From: an uncultured Bacillota bacterium
Lineage (GTDB): Bacteria > Bacillota > Clostridia > Lachnospirales > Lachnospiraceae
Assembly: GCA_958352855.1 (NCBI GenBank)
Contig: CATWQE010000113.1
Span: forward strand, 1 to 6,823
Length of the DNA: 6,823 bases
Direction: 5' to 3'
Of this stretch, positions 1 through 6,553 are shown one piece after another. The first letter of the stretch is position 1, and every line of letters begins with the position of its first letter. A program made the position numbers and the translations under genes. The notes below the pieces were generated by a model. That model ran no database searches. It was not told the origin of the DNA and saw only the letters and a list, made by a program, of their open reading frames with translations.

Positions 1-30
1 TGGTGATAAAGTCTGAAATTCTCTGTTCAA
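1..30 (-). CDS. Possible start of the next gene in the mobile operon (partial, runs off left edge)
   Basis: On the minus strand a full-length match to the ribosome binding consensus, AAGGAGGTGA (37-46), lies inside the CHC2 protein's reading frame. Nine bases after its GGAGG core comes a TTG (28-30) opening a different frame that reads LNREFQTLSP to the window edge. A perfect ribosome binding site inside a coding region at this spacing suggests an overlapping downstream gene. In related elements the CHC2 gene is often followed by a replication gene such as a VapE-type or primase/helicase protein, but ten codons cannot identify it. The alternative is chance, since GTG within the same motif is in frame with the CHC2 gene. 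Confidence 0.4.
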   Translation of the reverse strand, partial: MNREFQTLSP

Positions 31-586
31 TCGCTGTCACCTCCTTCCCATGAGCTACCACTACGGCAACTCGTTCCTCTAATGCGCCTGATAATAATGT
101 ATCCAGCAGGTACTCTGTTTCTGATATTTTTTCCAATGCTTCCATAAACAGCGGATGCCAGACATCTTCCATCTGTTTCGGAGCATACTCTTCTTTCCAC
201 TGTTTCAACAAGTGTAGGTAATCTGCCAATACACGGAAATACCTATTTTCTGCCTGCAGATACCTCTGTTCCTGTGTTAGCTGTCGTTTGATTTGTTTTT
301 TCTGTGGCGGGCTGTGTCCCATGTTCTCATAATGTATAGAAAAATCTCTTGCCAATTTCTCTGCCGCTTCTTTTGGTTTTAAATTGTACAAGTGTGCCGT
401 AAAATCAATCACATCCCCATCTGCCTGACATCCGAAACAATGAAAACGCCTGTCCACTTTCATGCTTGGATTCTTGTCACAGTGAAACGGGCAGACCGCC
501 ATTCCATTCCTGTTTACCCGTACTCCATAGCTTTCTGCAGCCTGCCGGGTAGTCACAGACTGTTTAACTGCTTCAAATATATTCAT
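1..586 (-). CDS. CHC2 zinc-finger DNA primase-like protein, C-terminus missing at window edge
   Basis: The frame is open from ATG at 584-586 to the left edge, giving about 195 residues and no stop. It begins MNIFEAVKQSVTTRQAAESY. Residues 32-62 form a CHC2-type zinc finger as in the N-terminus of DnaG primases: C32-P-F-H35 and C50-F-G-C53, followed by the typical QADGDVIDF segment. The zinc finger of such proteins contacts template DNA during primer synthesis. After about residue 90 the protein is charged and helical, with no TOPRIM catalytic core in view, so it may be a stand-alone zinc-finger partner of a separate replication protein rather than a full primase. The start has GAGG a few bases upstream and follows the relaxase stop by 21 bases, so both are likely in one operon and serve replication or second-strand synthesis of the element after transfer. 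The family call is confident; the exact role is inferred. Confidence 0.85.
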   Translation of the reverse strand, partial: MNIFEAVKQSVTTRQAAESYGVRVNRNGMAVCPFHCDKNPSMKVDRRFHCFGCQADGDVIDFTAHLYNLKPKEAAEKLARDFSIHYENMGHSPPQKKQIKRQLTQEQRYLQAENRYFRVLADYLHLLKQWKEEYAPKQMEDVWHPLFMEALEKISETEYLLDTLLSGALEERVAVVVAHGKEVTAIEQRISDFIT

Positions 587-607
587 CCTTTTCCTCTTTC
601 TTTTACA

Positions 608-1849
608 TCACAGCTCCATATCGTTCCTTCCCAATTTAGTTCTTCCTTCGTGTTCCCATCGCTCCCGGTTCTCCTGTTCCGCAGTAATTTTTGCTTTTGC
701 CAGCTTATCCAGAATGGAACTTCTGGCTTTTTTCTTAATCTGCTCGGTATTCGCCTTTTTGACTTCCGGTTTTATCAGCGTGGTCTGGATTGTTTTAACT
801 GCTGTTTGCATAGCTTTTGTAATTTTGGTAATTACTCCGTCCAATCGACTTGCAGCATAAGTTCTTTCTTTTTGGGAAGCCTTGCGCTCAGGGGAAAGCA
901 CCCACGCCTTTGACTGTTCTACCAGACGAATGTCTTCTTTATGGGTTTCCACTCTGACCTCATCCGTCACAACCTCCACAGCTTTGTCGTAAACAATATC
1001 TGAAACTTCATCGATCAGAGCTTCCACATCCTCAATTTTCAAAGTAAGTCTATCCAGTATTTCCGTCTGGTTTTTCATCTGTTCCTTTTGCTTAAACAGG
1101 ATATAATCCTGTTTTTCAAGATAGTCACGCCCTCCATAAGACGGTTCTTCTTCCAGATGCAACCCGTATTTTCGGGTTATATCAAAAAGCATTGTCCGGC
1201 AAATAGCATCAAAAGTCTGCTTTCGATTATTATTGCGGCCTTTAGGTTTATCCGGTTTTGGAAGTGGAATCCCTAATTCTTCCAGTGCTTTTTCCTGCTG
1301 GGGACAGATTTCCCCGTACTTATTCTCACAATCAAAAACATGACGTTCATGAATGTGCGGCGTTCCTTCGTCCAAATGCAGTGCCCAGTCCAGAATATGG
1401 ACATGAGAACCGAACCGATTTGTGAACTGCTTTGTAAAGTCCTGTACGACCGCAAGTAATATTTCATAGGAAACAGATTCTTCTACTGTTCCTATTTGAA
1501 AAATAGTTTCCTCTGGACAGGTTTTATTGTTCTTTAGTAAATCTTCCACAGATCGGTTACGCTCTGTATGACGGGTTCTTGCATTTCTTTCATTCTGCGC
1601 TTCTATATATTTTCCATAATGTTCCTGATAAAAAGTACATTCAATTTCCTCAAAACTGATATCCTGAGAATCATCATCTTCTCTGCTCTGCATTGTGGTA
1701 TAGCCACGGTAACAGTCCCAGTAAATATTTTCTCTGACTCTTCCAGCATCAATATGTTCACTGTTTTCCAAGTCGAAACGGCGATCATTATGCCTGGGAT
1801 TATAAGTGCCATTTTTCCCGGAGCGTCCATTGTGTCTTGTTGCTTTCAA
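608..1849 (-). CDS. MobV/Pre-family relaxase (plasmid mobilization/recombination protein)
   Basis: This 413-residue protein should nick one strand at the element's oriT and pilot it during conjugative transfer. The N-terminus carries the MobV motif I region (H20-N-D-R23, then an ENSEHID stretch and an NIYWDCY segment). Residues 158-167 read HLDEGTPHIH, the histidine/acid metal-binding motif III of the family (H158, D160, E161, H165, H167). From about residue 240 it becomes charged and helical, probably coiled coil, as is common for the C-terminal half of these proteins. Length is normal and no key motif is missing. The start is a TTG at 1847-1849. It is supported by GGAGG at 1862-1866, twelve bases away and slightly long, and by motif I beginning soon after; no in-frame ATG lies closer. 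It sits between the excisionase-like gene and the CHC2 gene on the same strand, the order expected in an integrative mobilizable element. No conjugation machinery is visible, so it may depend on a helper element. Confidence 0.9.
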   Translation of the reverse strand: MKATRHNGRSGKNGTYNPRHNDRRFDLENSEHIDAGRVRENIYWDCYRGYTTMQSREDDDSQDISFEEIECTFYQEHYGKYIEAQNERNARTRHTERNRSVEDLLKNNKTCPEETIFQIGTVEESVSYEILLAVVQDFTKQFTNRFGSHVHILDWALHLDEGTPHIHERHVFDCENKYGEICPQQEKALEELGIPLPKPDKPKGRNNNRKQTFDAICRTMLFDITRKYGLHLEEEPSYGGRDYLEKQDYILFKQKEQMKNQTEILDRLTLKIEDVEALIDEVSDIVYDKAVEVVTDEVRVETHKEDIRLVEQSKAWVLSPERKASQKERTYAASRLDGVITKITKAMQTAVKTIQTTLIKPEVKKANTEQIKKKARSSILDKLAKAKITAEQENRERWEHEGRTKLGRNDMEL

Positions 1850-1889
1850 TAATTTTCTTGCCCTCCTTTTTCACGTTTTTCCAAATTAA

Positions 1890-1992
1890 ATAAGGCAGCG
1901 AAGCTGCAAACCTGCGTGAATTTGCGTCAGGTAATACCCAGTACGAGTAGACGCACGCATCAACTCACTGGGCAATGGCTGCCGCCCTTAAC
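1890..1992. other. oriT: Candidate origin of transfer (oriT) upstream of the relaxase gene
   Basis: The non-coding stretch between the excisionase and relaxase genes is dense in inverted repeats. They are: GCAGC-gaa-GCTGC at 1895-1907; CCTG...CAGG flanking two TGCGT copies at 1911-1931; and a stem made of CCCAGT (1937-1942) and GAGT (1945-1948) pairing with ACTC (1963-1966) and ACTGGG (1967-1972), leaving a 14-base loop and a 2-base bulge. GGGC/GCCC arms at 1970-1987 follow. MobV relaxases act at inverted-repeat sites just upstream of their own gene, so position and structure both fit. I cannot see a nick site by similarity to a characterised oriT, so the call rests on context. Confidence 0.5.
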
Positions 1993-2029
1993 CTGCACAA
2001 AAGACTTCGCTCTCCGCTCTGCTCCAGAT

Positions 2030-2254
2030 TTAGTTACTATTATCCGGCACCCTTCCATTCCCCTTTGCCATCCATTCGAAAAAAGCAATTTTACTAACCT
2101 TAATTAATCTGCCGCTTCGAAATGCCGGAAAACCGGGTGTATGAACCAGTTCATAAGCCGTTACTCTGGAAATCCCCATAATCCGCTGAATATCAGCCAC
2201 ATCCAGTACAAGAGGCAGTTCATCATAATTGTTTAATCTCTTATTTTCACTCAT
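2030..2254 (-). CDS. Excisionase-like small helix-turn-helix DNA-binding protein
   Basis: This 74-residue protein has the compact MerR-like helix-turn-helix seen in excisionase-family proteins. Residues 15-40 (LVLDVADIQRIMGISRVTAY is the core) form the helix-turn-helix, followed by a wing with FPAFRSGRLIKVSK and a helix ending FFEWM. Such proteins bind near the ends of integrative elements to steer the integrase towards excision, or act as small regulators of element genes. The ATG at 2252-2254 has GGAGG at 2261-2265, six bases upstream, an ideal spacing. It is the first gene of the minus-strand mobile operon. The cognate integrase is not in the window. A plain regulator role for the same fold cannot be excluded. 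Confidence 0.82.
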   Translation of the reverse strand: MSENKRLNNYDELPLVLDVADIQRIMGISRVTAYELVHTPGFPAFRSGRLIKVSKIAFFEWMAKGNGRVPDNSN

Positions 2255-2569
2255 GTTGTTCCTCCATTTTTGATTTCATTTTTTTAGCTTCTCATTGCCG
2301 TTTTATCTTTCCTGTTTCCTGAGTCATACTGCTGTCAAGGCATACAACACGTCATCCATTCGGATGCGCTCACTTCTTTTATCGAAGGTCATGGCGGTTT
2401 ATCTCAGGTTAGACGGTCATAAAGTTGTCAAAGTACACTGCATAGTACGAAATTACCATGCAATCGCATCTTATCAATCTCATCTTGACTTTTCTATACT
2501 TTCGCGATACCATAAATGTAACTAATATTATATTTTTTAAAATTACCATAAAAACAGGAGCAAATAGAA
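2255..2569. promoter_or_regulatory. Divergent intergenic control region between excisionase operon and zinc-ribbon gene
   Basis: These 315 bases separate two divergently transcribed genes and carry no convincing coding sequence. On the minus strand the 16-base pattern TTGACA-N4-TATGAC occurs twice in the same orientation (2323-2338 and 2416-2431, 93 bases apart). A looser copy, TTGACT-N4-TATACT, lies on the plus strand at 2485-2500. A short hairpin CATCC-attc-GGATG lies at 2353-2366. The repeats may be operators for a shared regulator. Each also contains a -35-like TTGACA, but I do not find a well-spaced -10 for the minus-strand operon. Confidence 0.5.
2485..2513 (+). promoter_or_regulatory. 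Sigma-A-type promoter for the zinc-ribbon gene
   Basis: TTGACT (2485-2490) and TACCAT (2508-2513) are separated by exactly 17 bases, a good -35 and a fair -10 element. They end 56 bases before the start codon of the downstream gene. The -35 overlaps one of the TTGAC-N4-TAT repeats, so a repressor bound there could block it. Confidence 0.5.
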
Positions 2570-3613
2570 ATGGCTTATCAATTTATAAGGCAAGAACCTT
2601 GCTACGACCACATCCTCTTTGTTCTGGCATTGGATAGAGACAAAATGAAGGAGCGAATTTTAATCGGAACGGAACAGCAAATCCGTTTTCGACTGGACGG
2701 AAATAAAGATAACGATGTCATATATGATATAACACGCCCTCTAGGACGTTTTCTGATAGATTTTGAATATGATAAAGAAAAGAACTGGAATATATATGGA
2801 CTTGCTCCCCTACGTGATGCATTGCACACTAACCGTTGGAAACAGCCTGCACTGGAACAGACTGCTGGTGATTTTCTGGCAAAAAAATATCTCACCGGTG
2901 ATCCGGTGAGAATGTATGCTACATTCCGTATTTGGAATGAATATCTTGTTACAAGGGAATATCGTGACCGTAATACTGCCTGTGATCGTTTTATAGAAAA
3001 AATCCAAATTTTGACTCAGGCATTCCAAACAGAAAATGTCATGAGTTTTAATTCTGATACCGGAAAACCAGAACGTTTTCATACTGGCAGTCTTTATTTC
3101 CGCAACACTCCTGCTGAAATCACTCGACTTGAACTTTGGTTTCCGGATAATAGGCGCAGAACAGAATGCGTAGCTGCCTACAGCTCTTTTTATCCGCTTA
3201 TCACTTATTACTTGAATCGGCTGAATGACTGGGGCCTTTGTTTCCGTCAGTGCAAAGTCTGTGGAAAATATTTTCTGGCAAAAAACCAGCGTTATGAACT
3301 ATGCAGTGATAAGTGCCGTAAAGCACAGGCACTTCAAAATAAAAGGGAATTTGATGAACGAGCCAGAGAAAATAACTATGATTTGCTTTATAAAAATGAA
3401 TGCCAGAATTGGCGTAATAAAATCAATAAATCCAAAAAAACTGCTGATTTTCCGATTGAACGTCTGGAAGAAATGAAAACTGCGTTTGACCTTTTTAAGA
3501 AAGAAGCTCTGCGGCGTAAGAAAGCTGTAAAGGCAGGAACAACCAAGCCAACGGAATTCACGGACTGGCTGTATCAGCAGAGCAATATTATCTTGAAACT
3601 CAGCGAAATCTGA
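2570..3613 (+). CDS. Uncharacterized protein with a CxxC/CxxxC zinc-ribbon motif
   Basis: I do not recognise a function for this 347-residue protein. The N-terminal 220 residues look soluble and mixed alpha/beta, with no signal peptide or membrane segment. Residues 228-249 hold four cysteines in the pattern CKVCGKYF...LCSDKC (C228, C231, C245, C249), a treble-clef or zinc-ribbon signature as in CGNR-type zinc fingers and in some clostridial proteins of unknown function (I suspect the DUF6076 group, unverified). The last 100 residues are strongly basic and helical, compatible with nucleic-acid binding. The ATG has AGGAG at 2556-2560, nine bases upstream, and a promoter in front. It is monocistronic, divergent from the excisionase operon and convergent with the wHTH gene, and may be an accessory or regulatory gene of the mobile element. 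The zinc site is seen directly; a DNA-binding role is inference. Confidence 0.8.
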   Translation: MAYQFIRQEPCYDHILFVLALDRDKMKERILIGTEQQIRFRLDGNKDNDVIYDITRPLGRFLIDFEYDKEKNWNIYGLAPLRDALHTNRWKQPALEQTAGDFLAKKYLTGDPVRMYATFRIWNEYLVTREYRDRNTACDRFIEKIQILTQAFQTENVMSFNSDTGKPERFHTGSLYFRNTPAEITRLELWFPDNRRRTECVAAYSSFYPLITYYLNRLNDWGLCFRQCKVCGKYFLAKNQRYELCSDKCRKAQALQNKREFDERARENNYDLLYKNECQNWRNKINKSKKTADFPIERLEEMKTAFDLFKKEALRRKKAVKAGTTKPTEFTDWLYQQSNIILKLSEI

Positions 3614-3625
3614 ATCCATCCCTGT

Positions 3626-3656
3626 AAAGGAAAGGCAGCGAATTTACTCGCTGCCT
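3626..3656 (-). terminator. Hairpin terminator of the blaI-blaR1-wHTH operon
   Basis: AGGCAGCGA (3633-3641) and TCGCTGCCT (3648-3656) form a perfect 9-bp GC-rich stem with a 6-base loop. Read on the minus strand it is followed by TTTCCTTT, an imperfect U-tract, so it should mainly end the minus-strand operon. On the plus strand no T-run follows, but it lies 20 bases after the convergent gene's stop and may help there too. The TAA stop of the wHTH gene (3644-3646) lies in the loop. Confidence 0.7.
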
Positions 3657-4075
3657 GCCCTCTCATTAAACTTGTATCCTACACCCCAGACGGTTTGAAT
3701 ATATACCGGGTTGCCCGGATCATCTTCTATCTTCTCACGAATATGGCTGATATGACTCATGACAATATTGTAATCGCCAGAATAGGCTTCTTTCCAGACT
3801 ACATCATAAATCTGCTCCTTACTAAATACCCTTCCTGGATTTTGTGCTAATAACTGCAGGATTTCAAACTCGGTGTAAGTTAATTCTATTTTTCTATTAT
3901 CACGAACAACTTCCCTCCGTTTCAAATCAATCGCTATACCCTTATGCCTTATTTTCGATTGAAGTTGTATTTCCTGAAAAAGGAATTTTTCTCTGCCGGA
4001 ATCTAACACGGAAATAACAGAATTTACCAACTCTTCCTCATCTCCCTCGAATGATACCAGCAATATTTTTCCCAC
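3644..4075 (-). CDS. Receiverless OmpR/PhoB-type winged-helix transcriptional regulator
   Basis: This is a 143-residue DNA-binding regulator. Residues 45-137 form a complete OmpR-family C-terminal winged helix: the IELTYTEFEILQLLAQNPGR segment, then VFSKEQIYDVVW, the recognition-helix region NIVMSHISHIREKI, and the YIQTVWGVGYKF wing. A response regulator of this class normally has about 120 residues of receiver domain before this. Here there are only about 44, starting KILLVSFEGDEEELVNSVIS. That resembles the first strand and helix of a receiver but lacks the phospho-acceptor aspartate region, so phosphorylation control is unlikely. The start is GTG at 4073-4075, with GAGG at 4084-4087 eight bases upstream. 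It is the last gene of the blaI-blaR1 operon, 30 bases after blaR1, and is probably expressed under the same operators. The target genes are unknown. The domain call is firm; whether the short N-terminus is an ancestral form or a truncation is open. Confidence 0.88.
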   Translation of the reverse strand: MGKILLVSFEGDEEELVNSVISVLDSGREKFLFQEIQLQSKIRHKGIAIDLKRREVVRDNRKIELTYTEFEILQLLAQNPGRVFSKEQIYDVVWKEAYSGDYNIVMSHISHIREKIEDDPGNPVYIQTVWGVGYKFNERAGSE

Positions 4076-4105
4076 CTAATCGTCCTCGTTTCATTTAATA
4101 CTAAC

Positions 4106-6130
4106 TTAATGTTTCGCCTCTGAAGTATATCCATCAAATGTTTCCGCTTCCGGATTAAATTCAGTAAATAATTCCTGCATTCTATTTTTGCTTACTTTTT
4201 GAAAGCTGCTAATCTTTCCACTTTTGTCTCTCGTTACTTCAATGTACATAGTGCCGTTGCTGTTAGAAAAGATTCCCCTTCCCTCATCATATAAATCTGC
4301 TATAATCTTACCATTATAAACCCAGTTTCCTTGAGCATCACAGGATACTCCATAATCAGCATACTCCTGTGGAACAGCAATATTAAGACCTTTTCCCTCT
4401 TCACTGCTATATTCGCCCATGTCATCAGCCGCTATGTTCTCACTTCCTCCTTCTTCAAAAACAGATCCTTTCATTTCATCTGCAGTTACAGCTTCTCCGC
4501 CGGAACTTTCAACCAATACTGCCGGTTCTGACCAAAAATCATCTGATAACGGTTCTGCCTTTACGTCTGTGATGGTGCCATAGTTTTCCCTTTGCACTTC
4601 AACTCGAAGCGTACCTCCACGTTTGGAACTTATTGTATAAGTACCCGGCTTAAACTCATCCCGGAAATATCCAATGGTCTTTCCATCATACATCAGAAAT
4701 CCTGTTTCTTTCTGGTAAGTTATTCCCGCTTTTGCATATTCAGAAAGCTGTTCTTCGCTGAATACATTTTCATTACTGTCTTTATTTTCGGTGACCGTTT
4801 CTGCTTCCTGCTTCGCATATTCTATATTTTCCGGAGAATATGCCATTGTAATTCCCACTGCATCGTCAGATGATTTCGACAACTTCATCCCATCTTTTAT
4901 TTTTTGAAGATTATCCTCATAAAGTGCAATCGTCTCATCTACCTTTTCCTGTGTCCATACAAACCATCCGTCGCCGCCTGTATAAGCTTTTTCACCAATC
5001 ATAGACTGCAGAACTTCTTTTTCCTCGTCCAGCCATTTCGCATACTCTTCTGCTGTCCACCATTCCACATCCGAACTTGAAAGTGATTCATCTTCCCGGA
5101 TATTCACTTCGTTTAAAGCAACTGTTGTTTCACCGTTTTCTTGCGCTGTCTCTGTATTTTTCTCCAAGGATGATGCGGAAGTTGCAAATCCACCTGTCAC
5201 GCAAATTACCAATACTACACTTATAATTACTGCAAACTTAGATGTCTTCTTTATCTTCATAATTGCCCTTATCCTTTCTTCAATCGCATTTTTACTGAAA
5301 CTGTTACATAATGGTGTCAGTCCGCTCTTTTTTTCTTCCATAGATATTAAAGCAGTTGCATATACCGACTTTATATCCATTCCAAATCTACGGACTACGG
5401 TTTCGTCACAGGATAATTCCAAATCTCTGTTAAAAAGAATATACATTACCCACACAAGAGGATTAAACCAATGAATGCATACTGCAGCAATCATTATCAA
5501 CTTTGTAAGCATATCAAGCCGTCTGATATGCACATATTCATGTTCCAACACATAACGAAGCTGATAAATATTTTTCCATTCTGTATTTTTCGGCATTAAA
5601 ATAACCGGGCGAATCACACCATAAGAAAGTGGTGCCGCTATAGTTTCTATCTGCCGAATGGATAAACTCCTTTTTAGTGGATGTTTTTCCTTCCAAGCCT
5701 CCAAAATATCATTTTCAACAGGCAGCGAAAATCGAAATTCCCGATAACATTTTATATAGGAAACCGCAAAAAATCCAAAACAAAGTAACAGACCTGCCAG
5801 CCATATTACGCTCAAAATCGAAATTGTTTCTGTTCTCTGTAGCATAACCTCTGATAATTCATTTGCTGTCTCAGGCATATTCCCATGAATGGGTAAAAAT
5901 GTTGTCGTTTCCATCTGTCTTACCGGATTTATAGCAGAATAAATGCTCTGAAACAGAGAATAAATACTTGTGACTGATTTTATTGAAAATGGAACTAATA
6001 ACCGTATCAACGCAATCCACCATAAAATCAAAAATGTTTTCTTCGGTAATCTGCTGATAAGCACAGCCCTTAACACCACAATAAGTAAAATAATAACCGT
6101 TCCCAGAAAACTCATTTGCAGCAGGCTCAT
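4106..6130 (-). CDS. blaR1: BlaR1-like M56-family membrane metalloprotease with a non-classical repeated sensor domain
   Basis: This should be a membrane zinc protease that, on sensing a ligand, triggers loss of the BlaI-type repressor encoded just upstream. Numbered from ATG at 6128-6130 (674 residues), membrane helices are visible at about 4-25, 32-49, 103-125, 213-232 and 299-320. The zinc motif is H197-E-Y-V-H201, with ELSCDE at 238-243 giving the third ligand (E238), all as in family M56. The region after 320 is extracellular. It has a WTAEEYAKWLDEEKE segment and ends in two diverged copies of a domain (about 464-527 and 589-649), each with a YdGK/YnGK core, a DE, then GGT/NGT and EVxR. 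The beta-lactam-acylated transpeptidase-like domain of staphylococcal BlaR1 is absent. An upstream in-frame GTG (6152-6154) would overlap blaI. I prefer the ATG because GAGG at 6139-6142 lies eight bases before it. Confidence 0.88.
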   Translation of the reverse strand: MSLLQMSFLGTVIILLIVVLRAVLISRLPKKTFLILWWIALIRLLVPFSIKSVTSIYSLFQSIYSAINPVRQMETTTFLPIHGNMPETANELSEVMLQRTETISILSVIWLAGLLLCFGFFAVSYIKCYREFRFSLPVENDILEAWKEKHPLKRSLSIRQIETIAAPLSYGVIRPVILMPKNTEWKNIYQLRYVLEHEYVHIRRLDMLTKLIMIAAVCIHWFNPLVWVMYILFNRDLELSCDETVVRRFGMDIKSVYATALISMEEKKSGLTPLCNSFSKNAIEERIRAIMKIKKTSKFAVIISVVLVICVTGGFATSASSLEKNTETAQENGETTVALNEVNIREDESLSSSDVEWWTAEEYAKWLDEEKEVLQSMIGEKAYTGGDGWFVWTQEKVDETIALYEDNLQKIKDGMKLSKSSDDAVGITMAYSPENIEYAKQEAETVTENKDSNENVFSEEQLSEYAKAGITYQKETGFLMYDGKTIGYFRDEFKPGTYTISSKRGGTLRVEVQRENYGTITDVKAEPLSDDFWSEPAVLVESSGGEAVTADEMKGSVFEEGGSENIAADDMGEYSSEEGKGLNIAVPQEYADYGVSCDAQGNWVYNGKIIADLYDEGRGIFSNSNGTMYIEVTRDKSGKISSFQKVSKNRMQELFTEFNPEAETFDGYTSEAKH
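4184..4366 (-). repeat. Second copy of the repeated sensor domain in the BlaR1-like protein
   Basis: This stretch encodes about residues 589-649 (EYADYGVSC..., WVYNGKIIADLYDE, NGTMYIEVTRDKSGKI). It aligns with the copy encoded at 4550-4741 over EYA, the G-I/V start, Y-D/N-GK, DE, G-GT/NGT, EV-R and GxI. The two copies are diverged at protein level, so this is an old duplication. A conserved small beta-rich fold is likely. Confidence 0.6.
4550..4741 (-). repeat. First copy of the repeated sensor domain in the BlaR1-like protein
   Basis: This stretch encodes about residues 464-527 (EYAKAGITY..., FLMYDGKTIGYFRDE, RGGTLRVEVQRENYGTI), the partner of the copy encoded at 4184-4366. A linker of about 60 acidic residues separates the copies. 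Tandem domains of this kind suggest a cell-surface ligand- or protein-binding module. Confidence 0.6.
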
Positions 6131-6140
6131 ATGCATCACC

Positions 6141-6509
6141 TCATTCCAATTCACTGACGATCTGCTTCAGGTTGTTAATCTGCTCCATGGAAAGTTTTTT
6201 TCTGCCAAGAAGCGCTGCAAACAACTTGTCAACAGATCCATCATATATCTTATCAATAAGTTCATCTGTTTCCAGATCCTGTACCTGTTCTTTTGCTATA
6301 AGCGCATGGCACATAAATCCCGGTTCCGTTCGTTCAATCGCCCCTTTATTGATACACCGCTTAATCAACGTATACGTTGTGTTTTTATTCCAGCCGACTT
6401 CTCTGTTTAAAGTATCTGCAACATATTTCGCTGGCACGTCACCATCCTTCCACAGAACATCCATTACCTTTAATTCCGAATCAAAAAGTTTGATATTTTC
6501 CTCTGTCAC
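6141..6509 (-). CDS. blaI: BlaI/MecI-family transcriptional repressor
   Basis: This is a 122-residue repressor of the BlaI/MecI/CopY type, normal in length. Residues 8-70 form the winged helix: LFDSELKVMDVLWKDGDVPA, the recognition helix around NKNTTYTLIKRCINKGAI, and the wing ending GFMCHALI. Residues 72-122 are the helical dimerization arm, with SVDKLFAALL near where BlaR1-linked cleavage occurs in staphylococcal homologues. The start is GTG at 6507-6509, with GGAGG at 6518-6522 eight bases upstream. It is the first gene of the operon. The stop (6141-6143) overlaps the ribosome binding site of the blaR1-like gene, implying coupled translation. It very likely represses its own operon through the palindromes at 6527-6541 and 6554-6568. 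No beta-lactamase or penicillin-binding protein gene is nearby, so its other targets are unknown. Confidence 0.93.
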   Translation of the reverse strand: MTEENIKLFDSELKVMDVLWKDGDVPAKYVADTLNREVGWNKNTTYTLIKRCINKGAIERTEPGFMCHALIAKEQVQDLETDELIDKIYDGSVDKLFAALLGRKKLSMEQINNLKQIVSELE

Positions 6510-6526
6510 TTGTTTCGCCTCCTATA

Positions 6527-6541
6527 AGACTACAGTAGTCT
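6527..6541. promoter_or_regulatory. Operator palindrome O1 for the BlaI-like repressor
   Basis: AGACTACAGTAGTCT is a perfect 15-base palindrome around a central A. It contains the ACTACA/TGTAGT-like core known from BlaI/MecI operators. It lies just downstream of the presumed transcription start and directly before the blaI ribosome binding site. Confidence 0.8.
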
Positions 6542-6553
6542 GTTCTTGTTTTC

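Noticed and set aside
392..913. Plus-strand open frame of 173 codons
   Set aside because: It lies antisense to the CHC2 and relaxase genes, has no ribosome binding site and has low-complexity Phe/Ser/Leu-rich content typical of an antisense shadow.
2324..2392. Minus-strand 22-codon frame reading MTFDKRSERIRMDDVLYALT and two more residues, upstream of the excisionase-like gene
   Set aside because: The peptide looks plausible, but there is no ribosome binding site in front and its end overlaps the repeat motif. It could be a leader peptide or a gene remnant; not supported enough to list.
2295..2525. Plus-strand open frame of 76 codons in the divergent region
   Set aside because: No ribosome binding site, no recognisable domain, and it overlaps the promoter and repeat elements.
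1893..3642. Shared 11-base string AAGGCAGCGAA at 1892-1902 and 3632-3642, considered as att direct repeats
   Set aside because: Each copy is part of a separate hairpin with its own explanation (oriT stem, terminator). Nothing else flanking the two copies is shared.
6130..6154. Upstream GTG start for the blaR1-like gene at 6152-6154
   Set aside because: It would overlap blaI by 14 bases and lacks a ribosome binding site at good spacing, whereas the ATG at 6128-6130 has GAGG eight bases before it.
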